A DNA stretch of 64,000 nt from Hydrangea macrophylla. Its lineage: Eukaryota; Streptophyta; Magnoliopsida; Cornales; Hydrangeaceae. The notes under the pieces were generated by a model that saw only the letters and a list, made by a program, of their open reading frames with translations, was not told the origin of the DNA and made no database searches. The DNA lies in contig CM066983.1 in NCBI GenBank assembly GCA_033977485.1, forward strand, positions 104,717,080-104,781,079, given 5' to 3'. This document shows, one piece after another, positions 1 through 10,359 of the stretch. Each line of letters opens with the position of its first letter. Position 1 is the stretch's first letter. Both the position numbers and the translations under genes were made by a program.

Positions 1-1217
1 GGAAATTTAGTAAATCAGAACTCTTTTGGTTATGTTTGAATGATTTAAAACATTGTATTATGACTTATCAATCCCCGTACGCGCGTTGTTCCTTTGATTC
101 AGCATTTTGCTTTTGTTTAAGTGCATATCATTCATATGGGGTCAGTGGTACATGTATGTGGGTTTCAGTCAGTGTGGAAAAGAGTAATGGTCAGTACGAG
201 GTTGTGGTTGAGACTGTGGTTGTGTTTGTGGTTGTGGTTGAGATTGTGGTGAGGGTATCTTTGAAATGCGACGGTGGCAAATATGGACACTCCCTGACGC
301 CCATGGAAGCGTTAAAGTGTGTGACGCCGAACTCGGACATTCTCTGGCACCCATGGTAGTGCTAAAGTGTGGCCTACGGACACTCCCTGATACTCGAGTC
401 TGGATACTGCGTGAGGGGTTGCCCCGGTATTTGCATGGCGGTTAGGGTATTCAAAGTGTGAGGCAATGGACACTACCTGGTACCCCGGACCAAAGTGTGA
501 GGCAAACTGGACACTCCCTGGCGCCCCGTTGCTAAAGTGTGGCTATCTGAGTGTTTCAAAGATACCAAGAGTAAGATAGTGGGTTGTCGTGGCTGTCGAG
601 AGAAAAGAGTCGGCAAGATGAGTGTGGTGCATTGTCTCATACACGAGTATCTGTTTTTATGAACGAACAACGTTTTATATATTCCTTGATGCTTTATAAA
701 AATGAATTCTTTCTGCGGTTTAACTAGTGATTTATACAAATTGAAAAATGGAAAAAGGTAAATGGGTATGATTTACATTCAAAGCTATGTTTTTAATACT
801 CACCAGCTTCTTGAAGCTGACAACGTTGATGCGTCCTGGACATTCGTGTTCAGGCTTTTCAGGTTATAACCAGGAGGAATCGTATGACTATGCTAATTGA
901 GAATGGCTGCTTTCGGAATGAGGAAAACTGTTTGCTTATTAAATGTTTTTAAGTTTTAAACTATTTGTGTTATAAGGATGACTGTAACAGACATTAAGCT
1001 ATTGTTTTATTTCAAGGCGGTCTGTGCCTTTAGATGACCAGTGTTGTAATACTTATTAAGTTAGATTAATATTTGTAAGCCTTGTTTGCTCTACTCTGAT
1101 TTTTATGTTTTGTTGTTCAATGTTTGGGACGGAATCGATCCTTCAAACTGTCGCGACCTACGGGTCCATAAAGGAAATTAAACGCTTTCCTTATTTATGC
1201 TACGTCGGGGCGTGACA
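1..1217 (+). repeat. 5' LTR of element A, partial
   Basis: Matches 8534-9767 nearly base for base and ends in the same GGGGCGTGACA. The main difference is one missing 18-bp unit in the GTTGTGGTTGAGATTGTG minisatellite (around 200-255, against 8723-8806 in the 3' copy). By comparison with the 2967-bp 3' LTR, about 1.75 kb of this copy lies upstream of the window. Confidence 0.95.
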
Positions 1218-1225
1218 GGATTTTG

Positions 1226-1240
1226 TAGTATCAGAGCCAG
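1226..1240 (+). other. Primer-binding site of element A
   Basis: TAGTATCAGAGCCAG starts nine bases after the LTR end. It differs at one base from TGGTATCAGAGCC, the usual plant site complementary to the 3' end of initiator-Met tRNA. Element C carries the unmodified version at 21688-21700. Confidence 0.8.
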
Positions 1241-1411
1241 GTTAAGATTTATCTCAAGATAGTTTAGCCAGGTTAGGGTTTACCAGTATAGACCCGATTC
1301 CGCATTCTATTAAGTGTTACACACCCGATGATACGACAGGGAGGATAGACTCAGAACCCAAACGCCTAAGATTATCTTTGTCCTGACTTAAGTAGTACCT
1401 TTTTATCAGGT

Positions 1412-2026
1412 ATGGATCCAGCTCATCAGCTATATGTACCACACAGATTTGGAGGACACTTTGTGATACCTGGGGTAGTGATCCCAGCCTTTCTCGACTT
1501 ATATCATGCGGTTGTTGAGCAGTTGGCCACAGCGACTGTTATATCTGATGTATGGCACCAGGTTCACGTAGTAGGCTTAGTTGACTTGACTCGTATCCGC
1601 CTAGAGCTTCGTTTCTTTGCAGAGGCTCAGCGCTTAGTTTTGGTCGAGATTTTGAGGTTGGTCGATAGCGATGCTTTCTATCTTCCTCTCGAGATCCAGA
1701 TTGTGCATGCCCATCTGGCTCAGCTGGAGATGCCCCCGCCAGTAGTTCCCATCGCCGAGGACGACGCTGAGGTTGTTCATGTGGTCCCAGTAGGTGGGGA
1801 GATTATAGAGGACGGCATAGGTCTAGACGATCTCGCCGTTGAGCTCGAGGCTGAGCTAGCACTTGAGCTAGCCTTACCTGAGGAGATGGTAGATGAGGCA
1901 GATGCCCCTATACCTGCTTCATCGTCCACCTCTCACGGCTATGACGGGGTTGGACCCTTCGTTGTCCAGCGATTTCGCCCTATCAATTCGCTAGATCTCC
2001 TGATAACCGCTTATGGAGACGATTGA
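1412..2026 (+). CDS. Pre-gag ORF of element A (204 aa, unknown function)
   Basis: An uninterrupted 204-residue ORF lies between the primer-binding site and gag. I recognise no known domain. Residues 1-17 carry an N-terminal MDPAH and the motif FGGH. Residues 20-107 look largely helical and hydrophobic, residues 108-113 are proline-rich (PPPVVP), and residues 117-165 are acidic and repetitive. Element C has an ORF at the same place (21813-22700) with the same plan: MEPFH start, FGGH motif, about 95-residue body, proline run and acidic tail. This shared order argues that it is a real element gene rather than chance. It is intact here although gag-pol beside it is broken. It may be translated from the genomic RNA ahead of gag; function unknown. 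Confidence 0.6.
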   Translation: MDPAHQLYVPHRFGGHFVIPGVVIPAFLDLYHAVVEQLATATVISDVWHQVHVVGLVDLTRIRLELRFFAEAQRLVLVEILRLVDSDAFYLPLEIQIVHAHLAQLEMPPPVVPIAEDDAEVVHVVPVGGEIIEDGIGLDDLAVELEAELALELALPEEMVDEADAPIPASSSTSHGYDGVGPFVVQRFRPINSLDLLITAYGDD

Positions 2027-2331
2027 CGTTCTAGATATGGCTTTGTACATATTAACTACTTTTGACTATTAGCTCTATCTCTTTTTGCAAGTTGTAATTA
2101 CATGCATTAGAGCGTAGGGCAATGACCCCATTTTTGTAACATCAACTCTTGCATGCGTCCTAACCCATACAGATAGGGTAGGCACCGATCTGGTCATACA
2201 TGATTTTTGTATCAACTTAACAGGAAGTTATATGTATAAAATATACTCTTTTGAATGTTGTCGTCATTTAAATTGCTTCATAGCACTGTTGCATGCATTT
2301 TCCTCATTCTACTATTACTATCATGCATAGA

Positions 2332-5300
2332 ATGGCTGGAGGACTAAGAAGGAACCAGAATTTGATCGAAGGAGCACCTGAGGCTGCCGATCCCACGGGA
2401 ATATTTGAAGCTTTCATCAGACGTCTCGAAAGAGTTAGTAATCAGAATGAAAATCGACGAGACCGCCAGACTGGAGACAAATTGCTGGAGAGATTCCGTG
2501 CACTAAGGCCCGAGCAGTTTGCGGGTACCGTAGAACCCTGGAAGGCCGAGCAATGGTTGAGACAGATGGACCGTATGTTCGAGGCTGTCCAGTGCAACGA
2601 GATGGATAAGAGGAGATTGGCTACGTTTTAATTGACCGATGCTGCCGCAGATTGGTGGGATTCGGTCATAGCTACTATCGGGAATGGAGCTGCAATAGGT
2701 ATGACGTGGGCTGCGTTCAAGGGGAGATTTTTGGAGAAGTATTTCCTGGCTACGGAGAGGCATAGAAGAGAGAAGGAATTCATGGATCTGACGCAAGGAA
2801 CCAAGTCGGTGCAAGAGTACACCACACAGTTTGAAAGACTGTCTCGGTTTGCTCCACACCTGGTTGACACTGAGGAGAAGAAGATCCGTAAGTATAACCA
2901 AGGACTGACACCGCAGATTCGTCGCCTGACTCTCGGCCACTTAGATAAATCGTTTGAAGGATTTGTTGGTTTGGCTACCGACCTGGAAGAGGATGCTCGA
3001 GTGAACCGCAAGCAATTTGAATTTCGACCGCCTCAAAGGGGTAATTTTGGAAATAGACCACCAATGAACCGTACCCAAGGGCAGAAGAGGAATTTCGACG
3101 GAAGCAAGAAGACCCAGGCTATTACCTATCCGACTCAACCCCGAGTAGGCGAAGGAAGTAGTAGTGGAAAGTGTTTCAACTGTGGCAACCCTGGACATCT
3201 GGCTCGTGATTGCAAGGCACCAAGGCGTACTACTCAGCAAGGGATAGTCTGCTTCAACTGTGGTGAACCAGGTCACATCAGTAGGTTCTATACTGCTCCT
3301 AAGTAGGTGACTTATGGTCAACAGGGACAGACTCGCTTGAATGCTGTTATCCCTGATGCCGCTGGATATGATGGAACTGCGTACGAAGAAGGAGATTTTG
3401 GAGAAGCTCAACATGATCAACAAGCAGTGGAAGGTACATTAACTCTGTTTAACTCTCATGTTAAAGTGTTATTTGATACGGGTGCTGCTCTTTCGTTCAT
3501 ATCTGTTAATACAATTCGGAGATTGGGTATCTTACCTCATCGCTTAGAGAAAGCTTTGAAGGCTACTTCACCACTAGGAGCTGCAGTCAGATTCGGACAT
3601 GTGTGCAAGGATTGTCCCTTACGGTTAGGAGACTGAGAAATCCCTGCGAAGTTGATCGTCCTATCGATGAAGGAGTTCGACATAATCCTAGGAATGGATT
3701 GGCTCTCTCAGAATCAAGTGAAGTTGGATTGTGCGAGGAAGAGAATAACAATCCCCGACAATGAGAATCAACCCTTTGATTTTCAATGTAACCCTTCGGG
3801 AGATATGTTCCTCACGAGATGTTTAGCTAACATCGAAGTCGTCAGTACAGAGGTGACAGCTTCATCTATACCTGTAGTCAAGGACTTCGAAGAAGTATTT
3901 CAAGACGTTTCTGGTTTGCCGCCCGAGAGAAGTATAGAGTTCTGTATTGAGCTTATACCGGGTACCGTGCCGATCACCAAGGTTCCCTACAGAATGGCCC
4001 CCACCGAACTATTAGAATTGAAGGAACAAGTTCAAGAGCTCGAGAACCTAGGTTTTGTACGTCCAAGTACATCGCCTTGGGGAGCACCGGTGTTGTTTGT
4101 GAAGAAGAAGGACGGAAAGCTACGGTTATGTATCGACTACAGAGAATTGAACCGATTGACTATCAAGAACAAGTATCCCTTGCCTCGGATTGATGATTTG
4201 TTTGATCAACTACAAGGAGCTACGACATTTTCCAAGATAGACCTAAGGTCGGGATATCATCAGTTGAGGGTACGAAAGGAAGATATACCTAAGACTGCTT
4301 TCAGAACCCGATATGGTCATTATGAATTTCTGGTGATGCCGTTTGGAATGACGAACGCCCCGGCAGTGTTTATGGATTTGATGAACAGAGTGTTCAAACC
4401 TTATTTGGATCAGTTTGTTATCGTCTTTATAGATGATATTTTGATCTATTCTAAGTTAGAAGAAGAACACGAGCAACATCTACGGATTGCGATGCAGACG
4501 CTCAAGGGCCATCAGTTGTATGCCAAGTCCAGTAAGTGCGAGTTCTGGTTACAAGAAGTGAAATTTTTGGGACACAAGGTGTCATCTCAAGGAATTTCTG
4601 TAGATTCGTCCAAGACCGATGCTGTGTCCAACTGGGTTAGACCGAGCAACCCTACAGAAGTTCAGAGTTTTCTTGGACTCGCAGGCTATTACAGAAGATT
4701 CGTTGAGGGATTTTCTAAAATAGCTGCACCATTGACTGGGTTGACGAAGAAGAATCTGAAGTTCGAGTGGATAGAGAAGCATGAGCGCGCCTTTCTAGAG
4801 TTGAAAGAGAGACTCACTACCGCGCCGGTACTAGCAATACCCAAGCCTGATGAAAAGTTCACTATCTTTAGTGACGCATCATATCAAGGGTTAGGGTGTG
4901 TACTTATGCAAGATGGCAGAGTTATTGCCTATAGATCCAGACAGCTGAAGCTGAATGAGTTAAACTATCCTATTCATGATTTGGAGTTGGCGGCAGTAGT
5001 ATTTGCACTCAAGATTTGGAGACATTATCTCTACGGTGAGAAGTTTGATTTGTTCTCTGATCACAAGAGTTTGAAATATTTGTTCACACAGAAAGAGTTG
5101 AACATGAGGCAACGCAGATGGATGGAGCTGATAAAAGATTACGACTTCACATTGGAATACCATCCGGGTAAAGCCAATGTGGTTGCTGATGCCCTGAGTC
5201 GACAGACTCGTGAGACGATCGCCACATTAATGGTGAGAGAGTGGCGAACGTTGGAGATCTTGGCGGAGTTCAATGTACAGAGTGCTGAAAAAGGAGAAGG

Positions 5301-6755
5301 ACAACTGTTCGGATGTCTTATCCTACAGCCTGTTCTTATCGACCGCATTGTTGGAGCTCAGAAAGAAGATGAGAAGTTTCAGGCATGGTTCAGAAAGATG
5401 TCAGAGAAAGACCCGACAGAATGGAAGGTGGGAGTCGACGGAGGATATCGGTGCAGGAATAGGTTATGTGTGCCAGATGATGGAGAGTTAAGGAAGGATA
5501 TCCTGGAAGAAGCACATAAATCAAGGTATACAGTTCACCCGGGAGGAACTAAGATGTACAAAGATTTGAAGAGAAATTTCTGGTGGGAAGGTATGAAGAA
5601 AGACGTGGCCGAATTCGTATCCAAGTGTTTGACGTGCCAGCAAGTCAAAGCTGAACATCAGAGACCGTCAGGATTGTTGCAACCACTACCTATTCCTGGT
5701 TGGAAGTGGGAGCACATTACGATGGATTTTGTAGTAGGATTGCCTCGATCGCAACAGAATCATGACGCTATTTGGGTAATCGTGGATCGTTTGACGAAGT
5801 CAGCTCATTTCATTGCTTATAGTATGACATACCCGGTAGAGAGGATGAGCCGGATGTACATACAACAAGTTGTGCGGCTTCACGGTGCACCTGTGTCGAT
5901 TGTGTCAGACCGTGACGCACGTTTTACCTCTGGATTTTGGGAAAGTTTGCAAGAAGCTATGGGGACCTCACTCAAGATGAGTACTATTTTTCACCCTCAG
6001 ACAGATGGACAAACTGAGCGTGTTAATCAGATCATGGAAGATATGCTTAGGGCTTGTGTTATCGATTTTGAAGAATCTTGGGAGACGCACTTGCCGTTGG
6101 TTGAATTTGCCTATAACAACAGCTATCACACGAGTATCGGGATGGCTCCGTTCGAAGCATTATACGTTCCCCATTGTGTTGGGCAGAAATTGGGGACACA
6201 GAATTGTTGGGACCAGAATTGGTTAGAGAAACCAACGAGAAGATTTCCTTGGTCAAGAAAAGGATGAGAACCGCTCAGAGCCGGTATAAGAGTTATGCCG
6301 ACCGACGCCGGAAGGATTTGGAGTTTAGTGTTGGAGATCAAGTACTTCTCAAGGTTTCACCAACCCGAGGAGTAGTACGCTTCGGTCTCAAGAGAGGAAA
6401 ATTAGCTCCACGTTTCATCAGACCGTTCGAGATTCTGGAACGTGTCGGGAAAGTAGCTTATCGACTGGTGCTACCACCGAAGATGTCTGGAGTTCACAAC
6501 GTGTTTCATGTGAGTATGTTGTGGAAGTACATATGAGATCCCTCGCACGTGGTTAGTTATGACGATATTGAGACAAGTCATAACGTTTCTTACAAGGAGA
6601 GACCTGTGAAGATTCTGGATCAGAGTATCAAGAAGCTGAGGAATAAGGATATCCCATTGGTGAAGGTTCAGTGGAATCACCATGATGAGAATGAAGCCTC
6701 GTGGGAAGTTGAAGTTGATATGCGGAAGAAGTACCCGGATTTGTTTCAAGACTAG
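2332..6755 (+). pseudogene. gag-pol polyprotein of element A, broken
   Basis: Start chosen at 2332 (MAGG), because element C gag starts with MAGR; an in-frame ATG also exists at 2293. Gag region to about 3300, with two zinc knuckles (3175-3300): [14 protein letters not shown] is complete, while the second ends in Tyr instead of the last Cys. Protease DTGA at about 3475; reverse transcriptase with FIDDIL at about 4425; RNase H with SDAS at about 4870; integrase with an HHCC finger (about 5510-5645) and D,D,E residues (about 5720, 5910, 6035); chromodomain-like tail at 6640-6740. Breaks: stops at 2629-2631 (TAA), 3304-3306 (TAG), 3634-3636 (TGA) and 6534-6536 (TGA), and a 13-nt deletion near 6165-6180 that moves the frame. 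All stops lie in the frame of their domain, so these are late nonsense mutations. Confidence 0.92.
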
Positions 6756-6787
6756 TTAGTCTTGATTTCGGGGACGAAATCCTATTT

Positions 6788-6800
6788 AAGGGAGGAAGGG
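6788..6800 (+). other. Polypurine tract of element A
   Basis: AAGGGAGGAAGGG directly abuts the TG that opens the 3' LTR, as needed for plus-strand priming. Confidence 0.85.
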
Positions 6801-7497
6801 TGTAATAACCTGCATTTTCATTTAATTTCTTGTAATTGCATATGACATATTTTAATTCAATTTCCATGATTAATCTGTATTGTTAATCTCATTTTTACAA
6901 TTCTTATATGTTAAAACTAATTTCTTGCTTTATTTCATAATTAAAATTCTTTTGGGGTCAAATTGTAATTTTTACAAAAGTTAGTAATACCTGTGTGGAT
7001 TTCAAAATCTGTATTTCAAAGCGGTGAAAATGTTTACTTTTAACTCAATCAGTATTTTTATAAAACCAGAAAATCACTTCTTACACTAAAATGAAATTTC
7101 TGTATTTTTGTGGTGACCACCGCGCCCCGAAAATACCAGTTTACTTTCAAAACTGTCGCACTGTGCTAAACTTCCACAGATTTTTGGAAGTGATGTAAAG
7201 TTGGACATGACATATGCTTTACTTTCCATTTATGGCAAGTGATCATTGCCTTAGGCAATGTTTGGGAATGTTTAACTTATACGTGTAATTGTTGTGCCAT
7301 AAGCTAAATTCCCAAACACATTTCATTTCACCCCTAAGAGTCTAGACTTGACTCTTGGAGGATCTGTGGAGTTATTTGTGATATATATCTGTGTATATAC
7401 GTTGATTATGTGCTGAGTATTAGTTTGTTTCCAACCAAACTAATATTGTAGAGTGATGAAGGCTTTACTTGGCCTCCAAGCTCATCAAACTTTGGTT

Positions 7498-7508
7498 TCT
7501 TTATAAAC
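7498..7508 (+). promoter_or_regulatory. Candidate LTR promoter TATA box, element A
   Basis: TCTTTATAAAC stands about 185 bases before a hairpin also found downstream of the TATA box of element C, and is followed by a purine-rich AGAGAGAG stretch typical of a transcript start region. If correct, U3 is about 730 bp and most of the LTR is transcribed. Confidence 0.5.
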
Positions 7509-7692
7509 ATTAGCCAACATTCATTCTGCTCATGATAATCAGAAATTCAGAGAGAGCTTGAGAGTTTATCTTGTTAATTCTAGTGAGAGAAAGCTTCATT
7601 TCATAACCAAAGCTTGATCACCATAGCTATAGTTCATTGGAGTTCTTGTATTGCCTTCTTTCTCAACAATTTCTCTACTTCTCTTTGATATC

Positions 7693-7713
7693 AGTGAGTA
7701 TTTCTAACTCACT
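7693..7713 (+). other. Conserved LTR leader hairpin, element A
   Basis: AGTGAGT (7693-7699) and ACTCACT (7707-7713) can pair across a loop of seven bases. Element C has the same stem at 19712-19730 and 28350-28368, while the sequence around it has diverged. Role unknown. Confidence 0.55.
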
Positions 7714-8138
7714 CAGAATGTAATTCACATTTGATTTACTGAAATTGTGTAGTTGAATTAAGAGTCACCATTGTTAATCACACGTTTAAATTTCAAAGTT
7801 AGGAACTTGGATTTTTCAAACTTAACCAAAATCCATTTTTAGAAATGATTATGAAAGGTCTTACATCATATATGCTATGTTTGAAGTTTTAGAGCCTAAT
7901 TCATTCACATGAGAAAGTATATTCGAAAATAAGTTTTGACATGTTTTAGTTTTTCATAAAATTGGAGAGCTATAGTTTGAATCATGCTAAATTAATCATA
8001 GATTCTTAATCCTTGTTGAAAGACGAATAGATCCATATATAATAAGGCTAGGTTTCAATCAATTTTGCAAATGGGTCAGTTTAGACCCTGAACTGCTGAA
8101 ACAGAGCAATCTGACGAAGAAGATGAAGCCTCAGCATT

Positions 8139-8452
8139 AACTCGCGCGTGCGATCGCGCGAGCGGCCCGCGCGAGCGACCCCTCGCGCGAGTGACCCGCG
8201 CGCGCGAGGTATGCTTCCCCAGGCAGAAAGGAAAGTTTATATATATATAAAATGGAATTTAGGCAGGTCGCGCGAGCGAGGGTCGCGCGAGCGAGGGTCG
8301 CGCGAGAAACCTTTCGCGCGAGCGATCCGCGCGCGCGACCTTGGCTATTTCAAGCAGACAGAAAAGTTTAGATATAAAAGAAAAATTGGGCACTTCGCGC
8401 GAACGACCCGCGCGAGCGACTCTTCGCGCAAGCGGCCCGCGCGCGCGCGAAT
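8139..8452 (+). repeat. GC-rich palindromic module array in LTR A
   Basis: Three blocks (about 8139-8200, 8268-8335 and 8395-8450) are packed with overlapping TCGCGCGA and GCGCGAGCGA motifs in otherwise AT-rich DNA. Between blocks come related spacers with AGAAAGGAAAGTTTATATAT or AGAAAAGTTTAGATATAAAA. The period is about 125 bp. TCGCGCGA is its own reverse complement. Confidence 0.85.
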
Positions 8453-8722
8453 TCTGGCAGTTTCTGTTTTTGTCTGTTTTCTGTTAAAGGACTGTTTGGT
8501 TCAACTTTTAAGTTCTGGTAAGGTTCTGTTTTGGAAATTTAGTAAATCAGAACTCTTTTGGTTATGTTTGAATGATTTAAAACATTGTATTACGACTTAT
8601 CAATCCCCGTACGCGCGTTGTTCTTTTAATTCAGCATTTTGCTTTCGTTTAAGTGCATATCATTCATATGGGGTCAGTGGTACATGCATGTGGGTGTCAG
8701 TCTGTGTGGAAAAGAGTAATGG

Positions 8723-9095
8723 TCAGTACGAGGTTGTGGTTGAGACTGTGGTTGTGCTTGTGGTTGTGGTTGAGATTGTGGTTGTGGTTGAGATTGTGGT
8801 GAGGGTATCTTTGAAATGCGACGGTGGCAAATATGGACACTCCCTGACACCCATGGAAGCGTTAAAGTGTGTGACGCCGAACTCGGACATTCCCTGGCAC
8901 CCATGGTAGTGCTAAAGTGTGGCCTACGGACACTCCCTGATACTCGAGTCTGGATACTGCGTGAGGGGTTGCCCCGGTATTTGCATGGCGGTTAGGGTAT
9001 TCAAAGTGTGAGGCAATGGACACTCCCTGGTACCCCGTACCAAAGTGTGAGGCAAACTGGACACTCCCTGGCGCCCCGTTGCTAAAGTGTGGCTA
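8723..9095 (+). repeat. Minisatellite and GGACACTCCCTG repeats in LTR A
   Basis: 8723-8806 is a GTTGTGGTTGAGATTGTG-type repeat that differs by one unit between the two LTRs. Then GGACACTCCCTG or a one-base variant occurs at 8835, 8885, 8928, 9018 and 9059, usually followed by AAAGTGTG. The ACACT and AGTGT parts can pair, so each unit could form a small hairpin in RNA. The same units occur at about 275-540 in the 5' LTR. Confidence 0.8.
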
Positions 9096-9767
9096 TCTGA
9101 GTGTTTCAAAGATACCAGGAGTAAGATAGTGGGTTGTCGTGGCTGTCGAGAGAAAAGAGTCGGCAAGATGAGTGTGGTGCATTGTCTCATACACGAGTAT
9201 CTGTTTTTATGAACGAACAACATTTAATATATTCCTTAATGCTTTATAAAAATGAATTCTTTCTACGGTTTAACTAGTGATTTATACAAATTGAAAAATA
9301 GAAAAAGGTAAATGGGTATGATTTACATTCAAAGCTATGTTTTTAATACTCACCGGCTTCTTGAAGCTGACGACGTTGATGCGTCCTGGACATTCGTGTT
9401 CAGGCTTTTCAGGTTATAACCAGGAGGAATCGTACGACTATGCTAATTGAGAATGGCTGCTTTCGGAATGAGGAAAACTGTTTACTTATTATATGTTTTT
9501 AAGTTTTAAACTGTTTGTGTTATAAGGATGACTGTAACAGACATTAAGCTATTGTTTTATTTCAAGGCGGTCTGTGCCTTTAGATGACCAGTGTTGTAAT
9601 ACTTATTAAGTTAGATTAATATTTGTAAGCCTTGTTGGCTTTACTCTGATTTTTATGTTTTGTTGTTCGACGTTTGGGACGGAATCGATCCTTCAAACTG
9701 TCGCGACCTACGGGTCCATAAAGGAAATTAAACGCTTTCCTTATTTATGCTACGTCGGGGCGTGACA

Positions 9768-10055
9768 TTATGTACGCAGGTTACATACTAGTATATATAA
9801 AGACTGAAGCAAACCAAAAGCATTTTTAAGCTGCCACATCACCATTCTCCCTTTTACAAAAAAAAAAAAAAAAATCCTATGTGGCAACTTCTCCCATTTT
9901 TGCTCATTTTTTTCCTTCTTTTTTAATTAGACTGAAGCAAACCAAGCTTTTACAAACTGCCACATCACCATCCTCCCCTTTATATGAAAATCCTATGTAC
10001 ATGACAATCTCTCCTTTTTGCTCATTTTTTTTCCTTCTTTTTTAATTTCATAAAT
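9768..10055 (+). mobile_element. Helitron-like fragment between elements A and C
   Basis: After A comes TACTAG followed by TATATATAAA and a CCACATCACC-rich start, like the Helitron-like starts at 35011, 36385 and 39623. A roughly 127-bp unit beginning AGACTGAAGCAAACCA (9802 and 9928) is repeated, with a poly(A) tract in the first copy. The piece continues after element C at 32306, where GCATGTGGTG matches 35211-35220. Element C therefore inserted into this fragment. Confidence 0.5.
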
Positions 10056-10359
10056 TGTAATACTTGTAAATTTCTTTCTATTTTATTAATGTAATTTCCA
10101 GACTGTACGCGCTAGACTGTATTTATTATCTTTCAAATTTTGTAATATTAATACGTATTTTAAATTCCCAGTGTCAGTTAATTTTATTAAAGCAGTTTAT
10201 ATTATAGTTATAATATTTATATTAAGTTTTATTTTTATTGCACGTTAATTAGACCCAGACTGTATTTAGAACCCGGACTGAGTTAACATGCGAACCAGTA
10301 AAAATACCTGTGTTTGCACCAAATTTCATGCACGCCCGCTTAACGAGACACGTCGCATC
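10056..10359 (+). repeat. 5' LTR of element C, distal part
   Basis: Equals 27597-27899 of the 3' LTR. It stops at GCATC (10355-10359), the target site of element B, and resumes at 19260. Confidence 0.95.

Larger units (their letters stand above)
1..9767 (+). mobile_element. Ty3/gypsy chromovirus element A (5' end cut by window edge)
   Basis: Two copies of one long terminal repeat (1-1217 partial, 6801-9767 complete) flank a primer-binding site, an extra ORF, gag-pol and a polypurine tract, in that order on the + strand. The order protease, reverse transcriptase, RNase H, integrase and a chromodomain-like C terminus marks a Ty3/gypsy chromovirus. The long LTRs and integrase context suggest the Tekay/Del lineage (family knowledge, not tested). 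The 5' end and left target-site duplication lie outside the window; TTATG at 9768-9772 would be the right copy. The coding frame is broken, so the element is not autonomous now. Confidence 0.95.
6801..9767 (+). repeat. 3' LTR of element A, complete (2967 bp)
   Basis: Opens TGTAATAACC next to the polypurine tract and closes GCGTGACA. It contains a TATA-like box (7498-7508), a short hairpin downstream of it (7693-7713), a GC-rich module array (8139-8452), an 18-bp minisatellite (8723-8806) and five GGACACTCCCTG-type motifs (8835-9070). The long open frame across 8148-8909 is a by-product of these repeats. Confidence 0.95.

Noticed and set aside
3304..3306. Programmed stop read-through between Gag and Pol of element A
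   Set aside because: The stop in element C lies elsewhere (24198-24200) and several other stops exist, so ordinary decay explains it better.
8148..8909. 253-codon open frame on the plus strand
   Set aside because: It lies in the LTR of element A and is made of GC modules and minisatellite units; the 5' LTR copy shows unit-number change inside it.
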